DNA of 64,000 nucleotides, taken from the NCBI GenBank assembly GCA_031308135.1, contig JAHLJT010000631.1, positions 174,613,282 through 174,677,281 of the forward strand, in the 5' to 3' direction. This document shows positions 29,971 to 48,599 of this stretch, one piece after another. The stretch comes from Acheta domesticus. Its lineage: Eukaryota; Arthropoda; Insecta; Orthoptera; Gryllidae. The notes below the pieces were generated by a model. That model saw only the letters and a list, made by a program, of their open reading frames with translations. It did no database searches and was not told the origin of the DNA. The translations under genes and the position numbers were made by a program. The stretch's first letter is position 1, and each line of letters starts with the position of its first letter.

Positions 29971-30877
29971 TTAAACATTGGTATGATCGTGTGGGTTTTC
30001 CATTCTGAATAATATAGTGAGCTGATCTTTTAATTTCTTGCCTCCATATTTCAATAATGCATTCATAATTCCTTCTCTGCTTGTTGCTCTTCTGTTTTTC
30101 AGAGTTTTTACTGTCTTTTGAACGTCCTCTTTCGTGATTTCTATTTCTTCCAAGTTTAGATCTTCCATATAGGTTTTAGAATTATATTCAATATCTTTAT
30201 ATAAGTTTGCAAAGTATTAATCCATACCTGACTATCAATAACACTACTTTATATGATGTCAGAAATTTCTGCTTTTCGGTTTTTCAGCATTCGCCCAACT
30301 TTTCTTTGTGAGCCTTACAGATCTCTCTCAAAATCCTTGATAACTCTTTCCCAATATGCTTCTTTCAGCTGTCTAATTTTCAAATTCGCTGTATTTCGTT
30401 CTCATATGTATAGTAATTTAACATCTAGACTTTGACATGATTTATATTGTAGGAATCCATCCTTTTCCTTCTTCATTGTTTCTTTCACTTCCTCAGTGAA
30501 TCATGGTAATTTTTTGTATTTACGTATGAGATCGATTGACTACAACTCTTCTTTTACCTACTGAAACTTTTGCGGCTCTGAAAATGTTACTTTTATTTTC
30601 TCCCATGCATTATCAGTCCTATCCTCAACCCTTAACAGTATACTACTAATTAGGAAGTTTTGTCTATCTGAGGTTCTTTTGCTTTCATTTTGAATTGATT
30701 CTCCTCGACTTCCATTATTATTTCTAGCCCTTTATTTTGCCACGACTTGATGTTCCACGATCCAAGTAGTTATATCCCTTTCTTTGCATCGGATACTCCT
30801 TAGACGTTGCGTTGCAGTCATCACATATGGTCCATTTCCAAGGCTCTGTGTGGTTCTGTGGAGCGATATCACTTCAC
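29971..30877 (-). pseudogene. Second LINE remnant at the 5' side of the chimeric block
   Basis: Minus-strand pieces: an endonuclease start (GSWNIKSWQNKGLEII, about 30770-30720), a linker (AYWERVIKDFERDL, about 30350), and a pre-RT segment (30168-29971: EITKEDVQKTVKTLKNRRAT, NALLKYGGKKLKDQLTILF). Because the neighbouring remnant also has a linker and pre-RT region, two different elements are involved. The endonuclease start could belong to either. Confidence 0.6.
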
Positions 30878-30920
30878 GTATAGATAATAAGAGTACTTTT
30901 GCATCAGATAGAGTTATTTT

Positions 30921-31060
30921 CTTGAGCACGTGAGATGACATATTGACGCACGTGATACTATCACAAACTCGAAGCAACGTACGAGAAGTGACGCTGCCAA
31001 ATTTCCCAACTTGAGTGCTCGGGAACGTATAAAAAGCCTAGCACGAGCCGCAGAACGCAT
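30921..31060 (+). promoter_or_regulatory. Core and proximal promoter of protease copy 2
   Basis: TATAAAAA at 31028-31035, 38 bp before the ATG. Two E-boxes CACGTG lie at 30927-30932 and 30949-30954, the second running into GATA. The rest is nearly identical to copy 1. The LINE block ends only about 195 bp before the ATG, so distal elements may be displaced by 4.5 kb. Confidence 0.65.
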
Positions 31061-31072
31061 CCAGGAGCAATC

Positions 31073-38244
<7,172 letters not shown>

Positions 38245-38282
38245 GTGTGCAAGCCATGTCTGTGTAAACGCTCACAGAACTA

Positions 38283-38288
38283 AATAAA
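38283..38288 (+). terminator. Poly(A) signal AATAAA of protease copy 2
   Basis: AATAAA 38 bp after the stop codon, in a 3' UTR that differs from copy 1 by one base up to this point. Confidence 0.8.
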
Positions 38289-39489
38289 CATATTTTGCTT
38301 CGCAATTCATTGCTTCATTCTTTACGTAATCCTTGTTCGTCTATAATCTTCGTCTTAATCCTAATATTTTTAATTTCCAATAAATTCTAGTCATTTAGGA
38401 TATCTTCGACGTTCACATTTTCAAATAATAATACGAATACGTTAAAATTCATATAATAAACGTACTAGGATTTCAAAAATACGGTGATCATATTCCTGCT
38501 TTTGTATGAAGCATCATTTGGAAACTTCCATTTCATGATGTTTGTTGTTATTGCTGCTACTGTTGGTGATGTCAATGAAATAAAATTATTTAGTTTCGAC
38601 AGTTTCCCTACATTAGAATCGTTTGCTATACTTAAAGTTCTGTAAAATTTCGTAAATGCTCCCAAAATGTGAAATTGATGGCTATTACATATGGCACTTT
38701 ATTTCTTAAAGCGATATCCAATAATTAATTTTTCAAAATGTAAACTACGTTCACATGAGATTATAGAATCTGTTTGTCGCAGTTAACAAGTAGCAGAGGC
38801 TACTACAATCACACCCCTTACAACAAAGACGCAAAAAAACATTACAAACGACAATTGTTGCTACTGGTTTCACACCTGCTTGACGGCGCTTCTAACTAAG
38901 TTTCTAAACACAACATGAGAAAGACCCCCTTCAGGAGGTCTCACCTTAAAGTATCACTGAGACTTCGTTCGAGGAGGTTTGCGAGCTCCTATAATGCTGA
39001 GGGCTATGACAGGGGTAGAAGTGTTGATTGTTTAAAGAATAAATTAAATTTTTTTCTTTTAGGGTCACCCAAGCTGTACAGATCTCAGCGGAGGTCGGCT
39101 GAGCGCAGTCAAACGAAGGGATATCTCAAAATGTATTTTCGGTTCCTTTCCATATCCTGATACTCCCACATTCCACCCTATACCTATAGCCAATACCGCA
39201 CCACACACCCCACCAGCGACCCTTGTTGCCAGGTAGTACCCGTTTCGAATGTGACACTGCTCAACTGTACTTTGTGTCATACTACGTTTATCTATTCTAC
39301 TAGATCTACTTGGTCCCTTGTATTGTCGATCCAGAAGCTATAAAGTCTTGAGGGCTAGGGTGTCATTCATTTTCTTTTCTTCGCTATCCTAGTTAGTTTC
39401 ATCTTTTCTCACTACTCTACTCTTCAATGTTCTATAATTTCTTTTTCATTTCTCTTCAATTCGGGTAGATGAGATTCGACAGTCCTGTA
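38289..39489. other. Protease 3' flank and probable LINE leader, unit 2
   Basis: Collinear with 13232-14499, with small indels and substitutions. No host gene recognised. Confidence 0.45.
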
Positions 39490-41945
39490 AAAAAGCTCGT
39501 CTAGGAGAAGGAAAACTCTGAAGTAAAAACCTGGTCCTCCGACCGGAGGGTTGAGGCAATGGGCCAGCTCTCCCTTGCCTTCGAAAAAATTCAAAATGCT
39601 AGAAAGCCTAACGAGGATAAGCCGGTTGGATATTGGAAACGCACTTGGCAAAAGAAATGTACGATGAACGTATGGGCTTGGAATACGCAAGGGTTTGGGA
39701 AAAAGGCCCACACGAATACAGGAATTACAAGAGATAGATATGGATATCACAGTTATGAGCGAAACTAAGAAGAAAGCCTCAGGAACGAAGGATATCGGCT
39801 CATACATATACATTGGGAGTGGTACCACAAAAGATCAAAGAGGAATTAAGTGTGTCGATAGTTATTAACAAAAAATAAAAAAAAGAACCTAAGAAATTAG
39901 GAAGCGAATGACGAGAGAATTATTAAGGTAAATCTCAAAAACTATAGTTTCAAACTGATTATTCTTGGACTCTATGCACAAAACAAAAACTAGTATCCTG
40001 GAACAATTTTATTCAAAACTAGACAAGGTTATCAGCGTCTGTGTAGATAAGAGAGAAATACATCTCGGAGATTTTAATGCCAGAGTGGAAAAAGCAAGTG
40101 GTTCAAAGGTAACTGGGCAATTTGGCGAGTAAGTCTGTAACTTAAATGAGGAAAAAATAGTATTTCTGTGTGAACAACATGGCATGATGATCTTAAATGG
40201 CTTCTTCCAACACAGAGATAAGCATACGTATACCTGGACGGACCAACAGAGAGGTATAAAATCAGTGATAGACTAAATGATTACTCCGCAGAACTTCCAA
40301 GGAAGAGTGTTGGATGTGGTTCTAATCACTACTTGGTGAATTCAAAAATTTCCCTCCTAGAAAGCATCGTAAAGAGGATCCCAAATATTTGGGAAAAAAG
40401 ACAACGAACAAGAAATAATGCACAACTTGGAAGGTCTGGCACATAGTGGTACCCAAATAGGTTAGATAACTTATTAAATGAATGTTCAGAACAAACAAAT
40501 ATTAATATGTATAAACACTTAAAAAATGTCTACACCAGGCTGCGATAGAAGCCTTTGGGGAAGTGGTCGTGAGAAGAAACAAAAAGACTAACTAGTGGAT
40601 TAATGAAGAAATGATAAATGAGATTTAAGTACAGAAACACTTTTTGGCAAAGTGGTTAAGTACCTGTGAAGACGAAAACAAATTCAATTACATAATCCAG
40701 CGGAGAAGAGTAAGAAATCTGGTAAAGAAAGAAAACAACGGTCTTCGGAAAGAAAATGGAAATTTATATAGGTGGGAAAAAACGAAATTTTGACATACAT
40801 TAGGAATATAAAATCACCGTGCAGAGAGAATGTTCAAATTCACGGTATTACAAGTAAACAATGGGAAGAGTATTTCAGTAAGCTGCTGAAGGAAGACAGG
40901 CCGGAATTCATGCTTAATACCGGGATCATATGTCCAAGAGAATGTTCCGTAAACATAACAGTTGAAGAAGTAGAGAGGAGCGTAAAAGAACTAAAAGTGG
41001 AAAACCCTAAGACCTGGAAATATTCAAGACGAGCTACTAAAAATTGGAACACCAAAACTAATGCGAATGATACAAGCATTAATGGACAGAAGCATGAATA
41101 TCGGAGATGCGCCAAATGAAAGGAAAGTAGTACACATAACACCTGTCCACGAGAAAGGAATGAAGGACAGCTGCAGAAATTACAGGAGGATAGCAGTAAC
41201 TAATACATTTAGTAAGATATATTGAAGAATATTGAGAAATCGCTTAGAAAAGGAGTATGTGATGCACGAAGAAGAAGAACAAAGTAGCTTTCGAGCAGGG
41301 CTCCCTTGTATTGATAACTTATTCTGTTTATCACAAGTAATGCAAAAGTAGTGACAAACGGGGAGAGAATTACACATCATCTTCCTCGATATCTCACAAG
41401 CGTATGACAATGTACCAGTAGATGAATTTTGGGAGGTTCTGCGACGTCTAAATCGTAATAGTATTCTTATTGCTGCAGTGAAAGAATTACATTCAGAGCA
41501 AGCACGAATAGTGAAGGTAGGAATGCACTTGACAGAATCATTCCCAATCTCGAAAGGCTTAAAGCAAGGATGCTGCATTTCACCGACACTGTTTAAAATC
41601 TATGTGAATGAGGTTCTGCAAAAATGGGAAAGGAGTTATACGGGAATGGGAATACCGTTGGATATGTACTCTCTCTACACTTAACAATGCGCTGATGGCC
41701 ACGTAATCGTGGCGCACGGCCAAGGTGATATAGAATTTATGTTGATAAAGTTTAGAGATGAGTACGTAAAGTTGGCACTACGACTCAACTTAGAAAAAAC
41801 AATGTACTGGGTAATAAATAGTAATAATGTATACATACCTATGACCACAGGAAACATAAATTAAGACAACTGAAGAAATTAAAGATTTAGGGGTAAAAAT
41901 TGGGAAGCAGGGTTTTTATGAGACATAGATTTTCGAACGGATTAA

Positions 41946-43418
41946 CCCTTTGACGACCAGGGGACATATATGTCCCTTATTTTATTTTCTTAATTATAGG
42001 CTTCATAAATTTTCAAACATCTTCTAGTTTTTTGCATGCTAATCTTTACATCATATATTTTAATAATATTGAGTTACAAAACCCGTTCCTATTCTTAATT
42101 CGTTTTTTTTGGCGATTTTTTGTATTGCTGTTCGTTTGTTTCACATTCCCCACATTTACCAATTAAATTTTTAAACAAAATATTAATTTTTACATGTCTG
42201 AAATTGTTTTTGGCGTTTCATATATATCATAGATGACAAATATATCCGATTTGGAGAAAAAATTGGGAAAATGTTAGTAAAATAAGCGCTTTTGTGAGAA
42301 GGGACAAGTATGTCCCTATGGACGGTAGGGATAACTCAGAATGAGACAGACACAATAATGTGAACGAGATTGTACTGGTTTTTCCGTCGACCGTATCTTG
42401 ATCAAACATGATTTTCAGTTCTGCTAGTTGCAAGCGAGTTCTTACGCTAGTAATTACTTAGATACAGCCATCGCGGACATGAAAAACAGAAACTGCAACC
42501 TTTTTCAAATAAATGAGAATGAAATATTGCAGTTTTTATTGGCAGAATAAAGTGGAGATGAAAATAATTTGATTTTGGAAGAAGAAGAAGACAAACTTTT
42601 CCTGGAAGAGGATGTGGATGATGCACAAATTGAAGATGAAATCATTATTGAAGAAGCCGATGCACCAGATGATCCAAAAGTCTTCACACCATCCACTACC
42701 GAAGAATATTTTTTGACCTTTTGGATATTAGCGTAAATAACGCTTGCATTGTTTACCAACAACTTGAATCTGAAAATGGTGAAACAAAAAAATGAGCTCG
42801 ATGACATTCCGTCAGCACGTAGTCAAAGGTCTAATAGGCGAATATACAAATAGAGCAAGATCAATACCACAAACGGACAAACGGATGGGTCCCTGAAAAG
42901 AATGTCCACCCCATCTCCTGCCCCAGAACATCAGATTGAAACAATTGAAGAAAGAATAAGATGTGCTCAATGTGCAATAAAAAAGAAAGAAAATAGAACA
43001 AATAACATTTGCAATATTTGCAGGGTTCATTCGTGTTTCACACAAAATCGTAACTGCTTATTGGACTGTCATTCAATGTGATGTGTTGGAATTCCATTCA
43101 AAAAAATATTTGAAGTATTTCCTTAAATTGATGTTTTCTGCATTTCATTTAAGATAATATTTTTAATGTATGTTTATTTAAATATTTCCACTAAAAAATA
43201 AGCAAAATAGTTTTCATTAAAAATTAACTATTTTTTTCTCTCTTCCTGAAAATCATCCTTTATGGTCCATAGGGACACATATGTCCCAAACCGTATTTTA
43301 CAAACCGTAAATGCAATGACGTCAAAAACCATCCTAAACGATATTATAAGGCGTCTAAAGTTGTGAATTTGAAGATTATAAGTTTTCATCAAGCGGAACC
43401 CTTGTGGTCCTCAAAGGG
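41946..43418 (+). mobile_element. Non-autonomous piggyBac element (1473 bp)
   Basis: Flanked by TTAA on both sides (41942-41945 and 43419-43422), with ends CCCTTTGACGACCA and its inverse (TGGTCCTCAAAGGG). Unit 1 has GGATTAAACAAGG with a single TTAA at the same place, which is the empty site. Subterminal palindromes of the type GGGACATATATGTCCC occur near both ends and once internally (about 41959, 42301, 43268). TTAA duplication and a CCC...GGG end are diagnostic of piggyBac. Confidence 0.9.
42479..43080 (+). pseudogene. piggyBac transposase remnant: acidic N terminus plus C-terminal Cys-rich domain
   Basis: From an ATG at 42479, an in-frame stretch with one stop (at about 42548) encodes an acidic, Glu/Asp-rich region (LEEEEDKLFLEEDVDDAQIE), as in piggyBac N termini. 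It stops at about 42735. A later piece (about 42870-43080) encodes C-x2-C...C-x2-C...H-x-C...C-x3-C, the Cys-rich zinc-binding domain found at piggyBac C termini, and ends at a TGA. The DDD catalytic domain between them is missing, so it cannot encode active transposase. Confidence 0.75.
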
Positions 43419-43719
43419 TTAAACAAGGCAGAAAACTCACTGTTATCTGAATTCTAACCTACGGGAAAAGAACATAAGTTAAAAAAACAAAACTCATGAT
43501 GTATAGAGTAAGAACCCAAAGAGTAAGTAAAAGAGTAAAACAAATGTAAGGGTAATGGAGATGGTTTTCTTAAAACATTAGCAGGCATCTTAAGAAGAGG
43601 GAAAATACTAAATGAAAGAATTAAAGAGATCATCGCTTTGAAGCAGGATATACTGCACGAAATTGAAAGGGAACAACTGTTATTGTTTGGACACGTGCAG
43701 AGAATGCAGAGAAATAGAC

Positions 43720-44130
43720 TTCTTCAGTGTTTGCAGTAAAATCAAATACGTTATGAAAAAACTTGCTTTTAAAATCTGATTTATTAATTTATTACTCCTT
43801 TAAAATTATATTTTGTTTTTATTTGGTAATATAACAAGAACAACATAATAAGAACAACAAAAAAACCCCAAATTAATTCTTGTGAACATGTACATTAAGT
43901 GTACAGTTTGATCAATTGTTCAGTGACACTCCAGAACATGCATTTATATCTAAAATGCTTGTTTTTTCTTTGCTTTCTGGACTTACCAATGTCTTGTTAG
44001 CTATTAGAATCTTGTTGTTCATCGATTCTTCGATGTAAGACTCGGCTACACTTGTAGTCCGCTTGATTTTCTGAGCGAATCCCACGAAAAAGGGCAATTT
44101 CTCAATTTACTTCATTCTTTTAATTTAGAT
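43720..44130. other. Spacer, nothing recognised
   Basis: AT-rich; the short minus-strand ORF at 43912-44097 has no recognisable motif. Confidence 0.4.
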
Positions 44131-45965
44131 ATTACAGTGAATGTACCTACACGGAATACGCTTAATTCACAAAAAGCATTAGATCAAATTATAATTAACA
44201 AAACCACAACTACATATGAAATAATAACGAATAATCTAGGATACAGTGACCACGATGCACAAATTCTTACAATTACTAAGAACATAAACACTGACACAAT
44301 TAATAATTCACGCATGTGCAGAGCATTCACTAAAGTTAATATAAAATTATTTACGGACTACTTGATGAAGGAATCATGGGACGCAGTTTATAACGCTCTA
44401 GACACAAATGAAAAATATAATTTATTTTTCTCCAAGCTTTCAATTTATTTTAACGCGTGCTTTCCTCTTAAAAGAGAAAATTAAACATTTCAAGCAAAAG
44501 TAATACTTGGATGACACAAGGAATTAGAACATCGTGTAAAAACAAACGTACGCTTTGCTTTATTTCTAAACATCATAACGTATCACCCGGTTTCCATATA
44601 TACTTCCGAGAATACAAAAGAATTTTAGGAAAAATAATGGTTCAGGCAAAAATAATGAAAAATAGGCAGGACATTTTGAACGATAGTAACAAAACTAAAG
44701 CAATGTGGGATATGGTAAAAAATACAACCACATCATCTCGATACCTTGTAGAGAATGTTATTTTAAAGGATAATGAAAGAGAAACGATTTATCCGGAAAA
44801 AGTTGCCAATCTCTTCAACAAACACTTTTCAATAATTGCATCTGATCTCACGAAGGGACTAAAACCACAAAATTCAACATCTTCCACTTCCCAAAATATT
44901 TCCGATACGATGTTTGTTTCCGAAACTTCTCCCAAGAAAATCCTCAGAATAGTCAGTAAACTAAAAAATAAATATTCATCTGGTTTAGATGAATTTCCGG
45001 ATTGTTTATTAAAAACTTGTGCACCTGCCTTTATACATCCGTTAACTCACATTTTCAATGCTTCTTTATGTACAGGAATATTTCCAGATGTTTTCAAAAC
45101 AGCAAAAATTAAGCCACTTTTTAAAAAAGGGAACAAAAATGATATTCAAAATTACCGGCCAATTTCTCTTTTGTCAGTTTTCTCACAAATATTAGAAAGA
45201 CTTTTCTAATTACGAATGGAAACTTTTCTCAGGAAAAACAAAGCGTTTTCAGACTCACAAAACGGTTTTAGAAAATCAAAATCTACGGAAACTGCCATTT
45301 TTTCTTTTCTCAAAGATGTTGCTTCATCAATAGACCAAAATGAAGTACCCATTGGAATATTCTTAGATCTCTCGAAAGCTTTTGACGTTATTGACCATAA
45401 CATCTTGCTCTCAAAATTACCTGCGCATGGAATTCGTGGTATTGCCCTAGATTGGACAACTTCTTACCTTAAACATCGGACTCAAAGAGTAGAAATACCA
45501 TACTGGCAGGAAAGGACATTACATACTTATATATCCAATTCTTTGCCAATTGAGCATGGGGTCCCGCAAGGTTCGATCTTAGGTCCTGTTCTCTTTCTGT
45601 TATATGTAAACGATATGCCCTAGTCTATTAAAAATGGAAGAACGATTCTGTTTGCTGATGACACGAATGTACTTTGCAAAAAAGAAGCAGTAAATAGTAC
45701 AATTTCAGAAGTTTCAAATTGGTTTAATAATAACAAATTAATTGTTATCGAAAGAAAAACTGTTTCAATGCATTTTTGCATCTCAAATCGGAAATCGCAT
45801 GTTCCATTGAAAATTAACAATATGCAATTAGCTGATGTTGAGGCAACAAAATTTTTAGGTCTTTCAATTCAATCAAACCTCAAATGGAATGTACATATAA
45901 CAGAATTAAACACGAAATTAAGTTCATTATGCTACGCATTTAGAATTCTTTCAAATTCCTCCATG
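44120..45965 (+). pseudogene. LINE (CR1/Jockey-type), 5'- and 3'-truncated
   Basis: It encodes the end of an APE endonuclease (NVPTRNT, LDQIIIN, YSDHDAQ; about 44120-44484), then after one frameshift a linker (WMTQGIRTSCKNKR) and reverse transcriptase. RT landmarks: SGLDEFPDCLLK, FKTAKIKPLFKKG, YRPISLLSVFSQILER, QNGFRKSKSTETAI, GIFLDLSKAFDVIDH, HGVPQGSILGPVLFLLYVND, FADDTNVL (catalytic pair intact at about 45650) and TKFLGL. Two in-frame stops (45207-45209 and 45621-45623) break it. Homology ends at about 45965, before the usual C-terminal domain. It is much better preserved than the LINE in the duplication units, so it is younger. Confidence 0.85.
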
Positions 45966-47290
45966 ACGTTTAAGTGTAGTGGTATCACCACCATTATCTG
46001 CGAGAAACGTCGCGGATGTTCTCCTAAACGAATGAAGATTACTTTTATGTATTTGGTAATTTTAAAAAATTTGCAATATGTTTTGGTTATTTTCGCAAAT
46101 GTATTGATACTGAAATGTACCAACAATGTCTCGTCATAAATTATTACGAGATCGTGTCGTTTTAACTGACATTTTACCTTAGGACTGTTATATTCGTGAC
46201 CCGTTCCGAATTTATAGAAAACTATGGGCGCCAAGAACAGGTTACGATAATTGATAATTAAAACCAATGCTTCCACAGCTAATCTTAACGAATGGATAAA
46301 TGTCCGGCTAGCTGGGTCAATGGGTCACGTAATGGATGATCGCTATTGTCTAGATAGCCGATTGTTTGTTCTGCCAACTATATAGTATGGCGAGGAATCT
46401 GAAAGGAAATAATTCAATATATCTCTAACTACTTATCATTTGTTATTGACTAAATGAAAATCATCTTTTCATTTCCAAAAGAAAATTTAACAATTTATTA
46501 ACTTGTGAACAATTATTCTACTTTTAGGTCATGACCTCGTTTTAAAAGAAAACCTTTGTACTGCAGTACTTATCTAAACGCGATCTTGACCGACGGCGCC
46601 TCGCATTATCTTCTCACTTAAATGCTGATAATTCCAAGTACATTTTCTCTCTTCTAATCTTGCGACGCTGCCGACGAATCCAGCCCTCACTGCCTAAAAT
46701 ATTTACCGGTTCTTTCTTAATATTCACAGTTCCTAGTTCTCCCCAACTACGTGGTAAAACATTAAAGTCCAAAACCGCAATATAAAAAACTTTCAAAGTC
46801 CTAAGAGAATTTAACTGCTGCACATCAACTTTCAGAGTCCCAAAACTATTGATTCTCACGTCAAACGTACGAGTCCCACTCCCCTAAAATTAAACTCGCG
46901 AGCGATCTGTACCATTCGACGGCCTCTATCAGAATGTCATTTACTCCTACGTTTTTAGCTCTCAACGCCTCGGTATCCATCCTTCATTCTTATTTTTTTA
47001 ACAAAACGACAAACTTCGACAGTCTATTCTCAGGAGTTGACACTCTAGTCTCCCTTAGCCAATCCAACCATTTCTTACCAAATCAAGTAACCACGCCCTC
47101 GATAGTCATTCCTTTCTAGACCAAACCCAAATTATCTTATATGTCTTTCTAGCCAGCGCCCCCACCTAATCAAGGCCTGAATGCAGTTTATTGACCTTGC
47201 CAACCACTACGCCGGCGTTGCTAAGGCTGTATATTGCCATTTGCAGACCCTTTTAACCCAACCTATTTACAGCAAATGTTACTGTCAAAG
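45966..47290. other. Unidentified stretch after the LINE
   Basis: No convincing gene. ORFs at 45932-46276 (-), 46614-46859 (-) and 46934-47119 (+) lack recognisable motifs. No repeat ends were identified. Confidence 0.35.
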
Positions 47291-47299
47291 TATATAATA

Positions 47300-48179
47300 T
47301 ATTGGTATATCACAATACCAATTGGATTGCAGCTGCATTTGCCATGATTGTAAAACAAAATAGTTTTTTGTGTTTAACATGTAAGGGTCTTAAGGAAATG
47401 TATTTTTTACAGACTTCAACATAATTAAATTCTTCACTGAATACGATAGTAAATATTCCGGGCTTGTCATTTTTTGCCGCTTTAATGTTCACTATCAAAA
47501 CAGAACATACTTCTTTCACATCTTTGATGCACAAATTGTACAATTCGACACGTCTACAAGCACCAAATATGCCAAAAATAGCAACAACCTGAAAATCATA
47601 CGTTATTAATACAATACACCAGTTAATAAATAAAATTTAAGTATTATTGCCACTGTTATTATTATACCTTCATTAAAAGAAAAGTATCATCATCAGCTTT
47701 TGTAAGAAGTGTGTTTACATCTTATTGGAAAAATACTAATGCCTTTATAGGTTGATATCCCACATTTACTTGTTTTATAAGTTCCAATATCAATATAAGT
47801 TCCCTTTTATGGAAGTTCCCTCTTGTTCCCTTTATGAAAAGTTCCAATATCAATTTTCTCTTCAATTTTTAGCATTTCCTTTAATTTGGAATAAGTGCAC
47901 CATAGTGTCGACGCTTTACATGCTGTGGACTTAATGTTTAAAGAAGCATGCATTAAATTAACAAACGTCTTTATTCTAGCATGTGCATTATACTAACTTA
48001 ACGAAACTGCTCCGATAGATGCGAAAGAACAAAAGCTTTGCATAATAAATTTGCATATTTTCATCCATCCATTTCCTTAACATTAAGTACTCTTTCTCAT
48101 AAAGTTTGCGAGACTTTTTCGGTATCATAGCATTTTCTTCTTTTTCAGCTTCTTCCACAATTTCTCTAGACAAATCCAT
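47300..48179 (-). pseudogene. Tyrosine recombinase (Crypton/KIAA1958-like), probably incomplete, with introns
   Basis: On the minus strand the first piece (48179-47988) encodes IPKKSRKLYEKEYLMLRKWM, like the start of the N-terminal DNA-binding domain. A second piece (about 47735-47683) encodes TKADDDTFLLMK and ends at a GT donor. The third starts after TTTTCAG near 47592 and encodes VVAIFGIFGACRRVELYNL, containing the conserved Arg of tyrosine recombinases, then KNDKPGIFTIV and CKKYISLRP. The reading is collinear with the family and the exon edges carry GT/AG. The His-x-x-Arg and catalytic Tyr region was not found. The middle of the N-terminal domain is also missing, so it may be a truncated Crypton or a decayed domesticated gene. 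Confidence 0.6.
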
Positions 48180-48511
48180 TAAGTTTGAATCGCTTCTTTC
48201 AAACTAATTGCCATTTGTAAACAAATTAGTTGCTTAGGTAGCATTCATGACGGCAAAACATGAATTTGAGATCGACTACAACTACGAATTACAACTTAAC
48301 ACAATTCATTTCGCTTCCTTAAATCCTTAAAATACTGTTATACCAAAAATAATGTATGCACCTTGTGTATAATGTTACTTTTTTGCACTCGTAAGAAGAC
48401 ATTACAAAACTCACTTCTAACGTCGTTCGTTCGGTAATATCTTCTTATTCGTGTAAAAAGACAACGTCATAAACTAATTGCATAATATGCTATTATCATT
48501 TTCTTAAATAT
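48180..48511. other. Spacer, nothing recognised
   Basis: AT-rich sequence between the recombinase remnant and the HINE fragments. Confidence 0.35.
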
Positions 48512-48599
48512 TTCGGTTTCCTATTGGTAAAACGAAAATATTAAATTTAAAATATTAAAGAACACAAAAACCTAGTCATCAATGGCAATTTTCTTTTAA
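48512..48599 (-). mobile_element. Short HINE internal fragment abutting copy D
   Basis: TTTCGGTTTCCTATTGGTA...GGCAATTTTCTTTTAA repeats a subterminal part of the adjacent HINE (48755-48840). Copy D therefore appears to have inserted into an older HINE. Confidence 0.6.

Larger units (their letters stand above)
26336..30888. mobile_element. Target-site duplication bounding the chimeric LINE insertion
   Basis: GTATAGATAAT occurs at 26336-26346 and 30878-30888, immediately flanking the 4531-bp block. Unit 1 has it once (6999-7009) with the flanking sequences joined. This shows the empty site and dates the insertion after the gene duplication. Confidence 0.85.
39490..43719 (+). pseudogene. Non-LTR retrotransposon (LINE), decayed, unit 2 copy, split by piggyBac
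   Basis: The same LINE as 14500-17412: an endonuclease start with MNVWAWNTQGF (about 39665), GDFNARV at about 40070, and RT pieces from 41165 to 41700. The FADD box also reads ADG. At 41941 it is interrupted by a piggyBac remnant and resumes at 43423. Homology to unit 1 ends at 43719, so the C-terminal piece present in unit 1 is missing. Confidence 0.75.
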
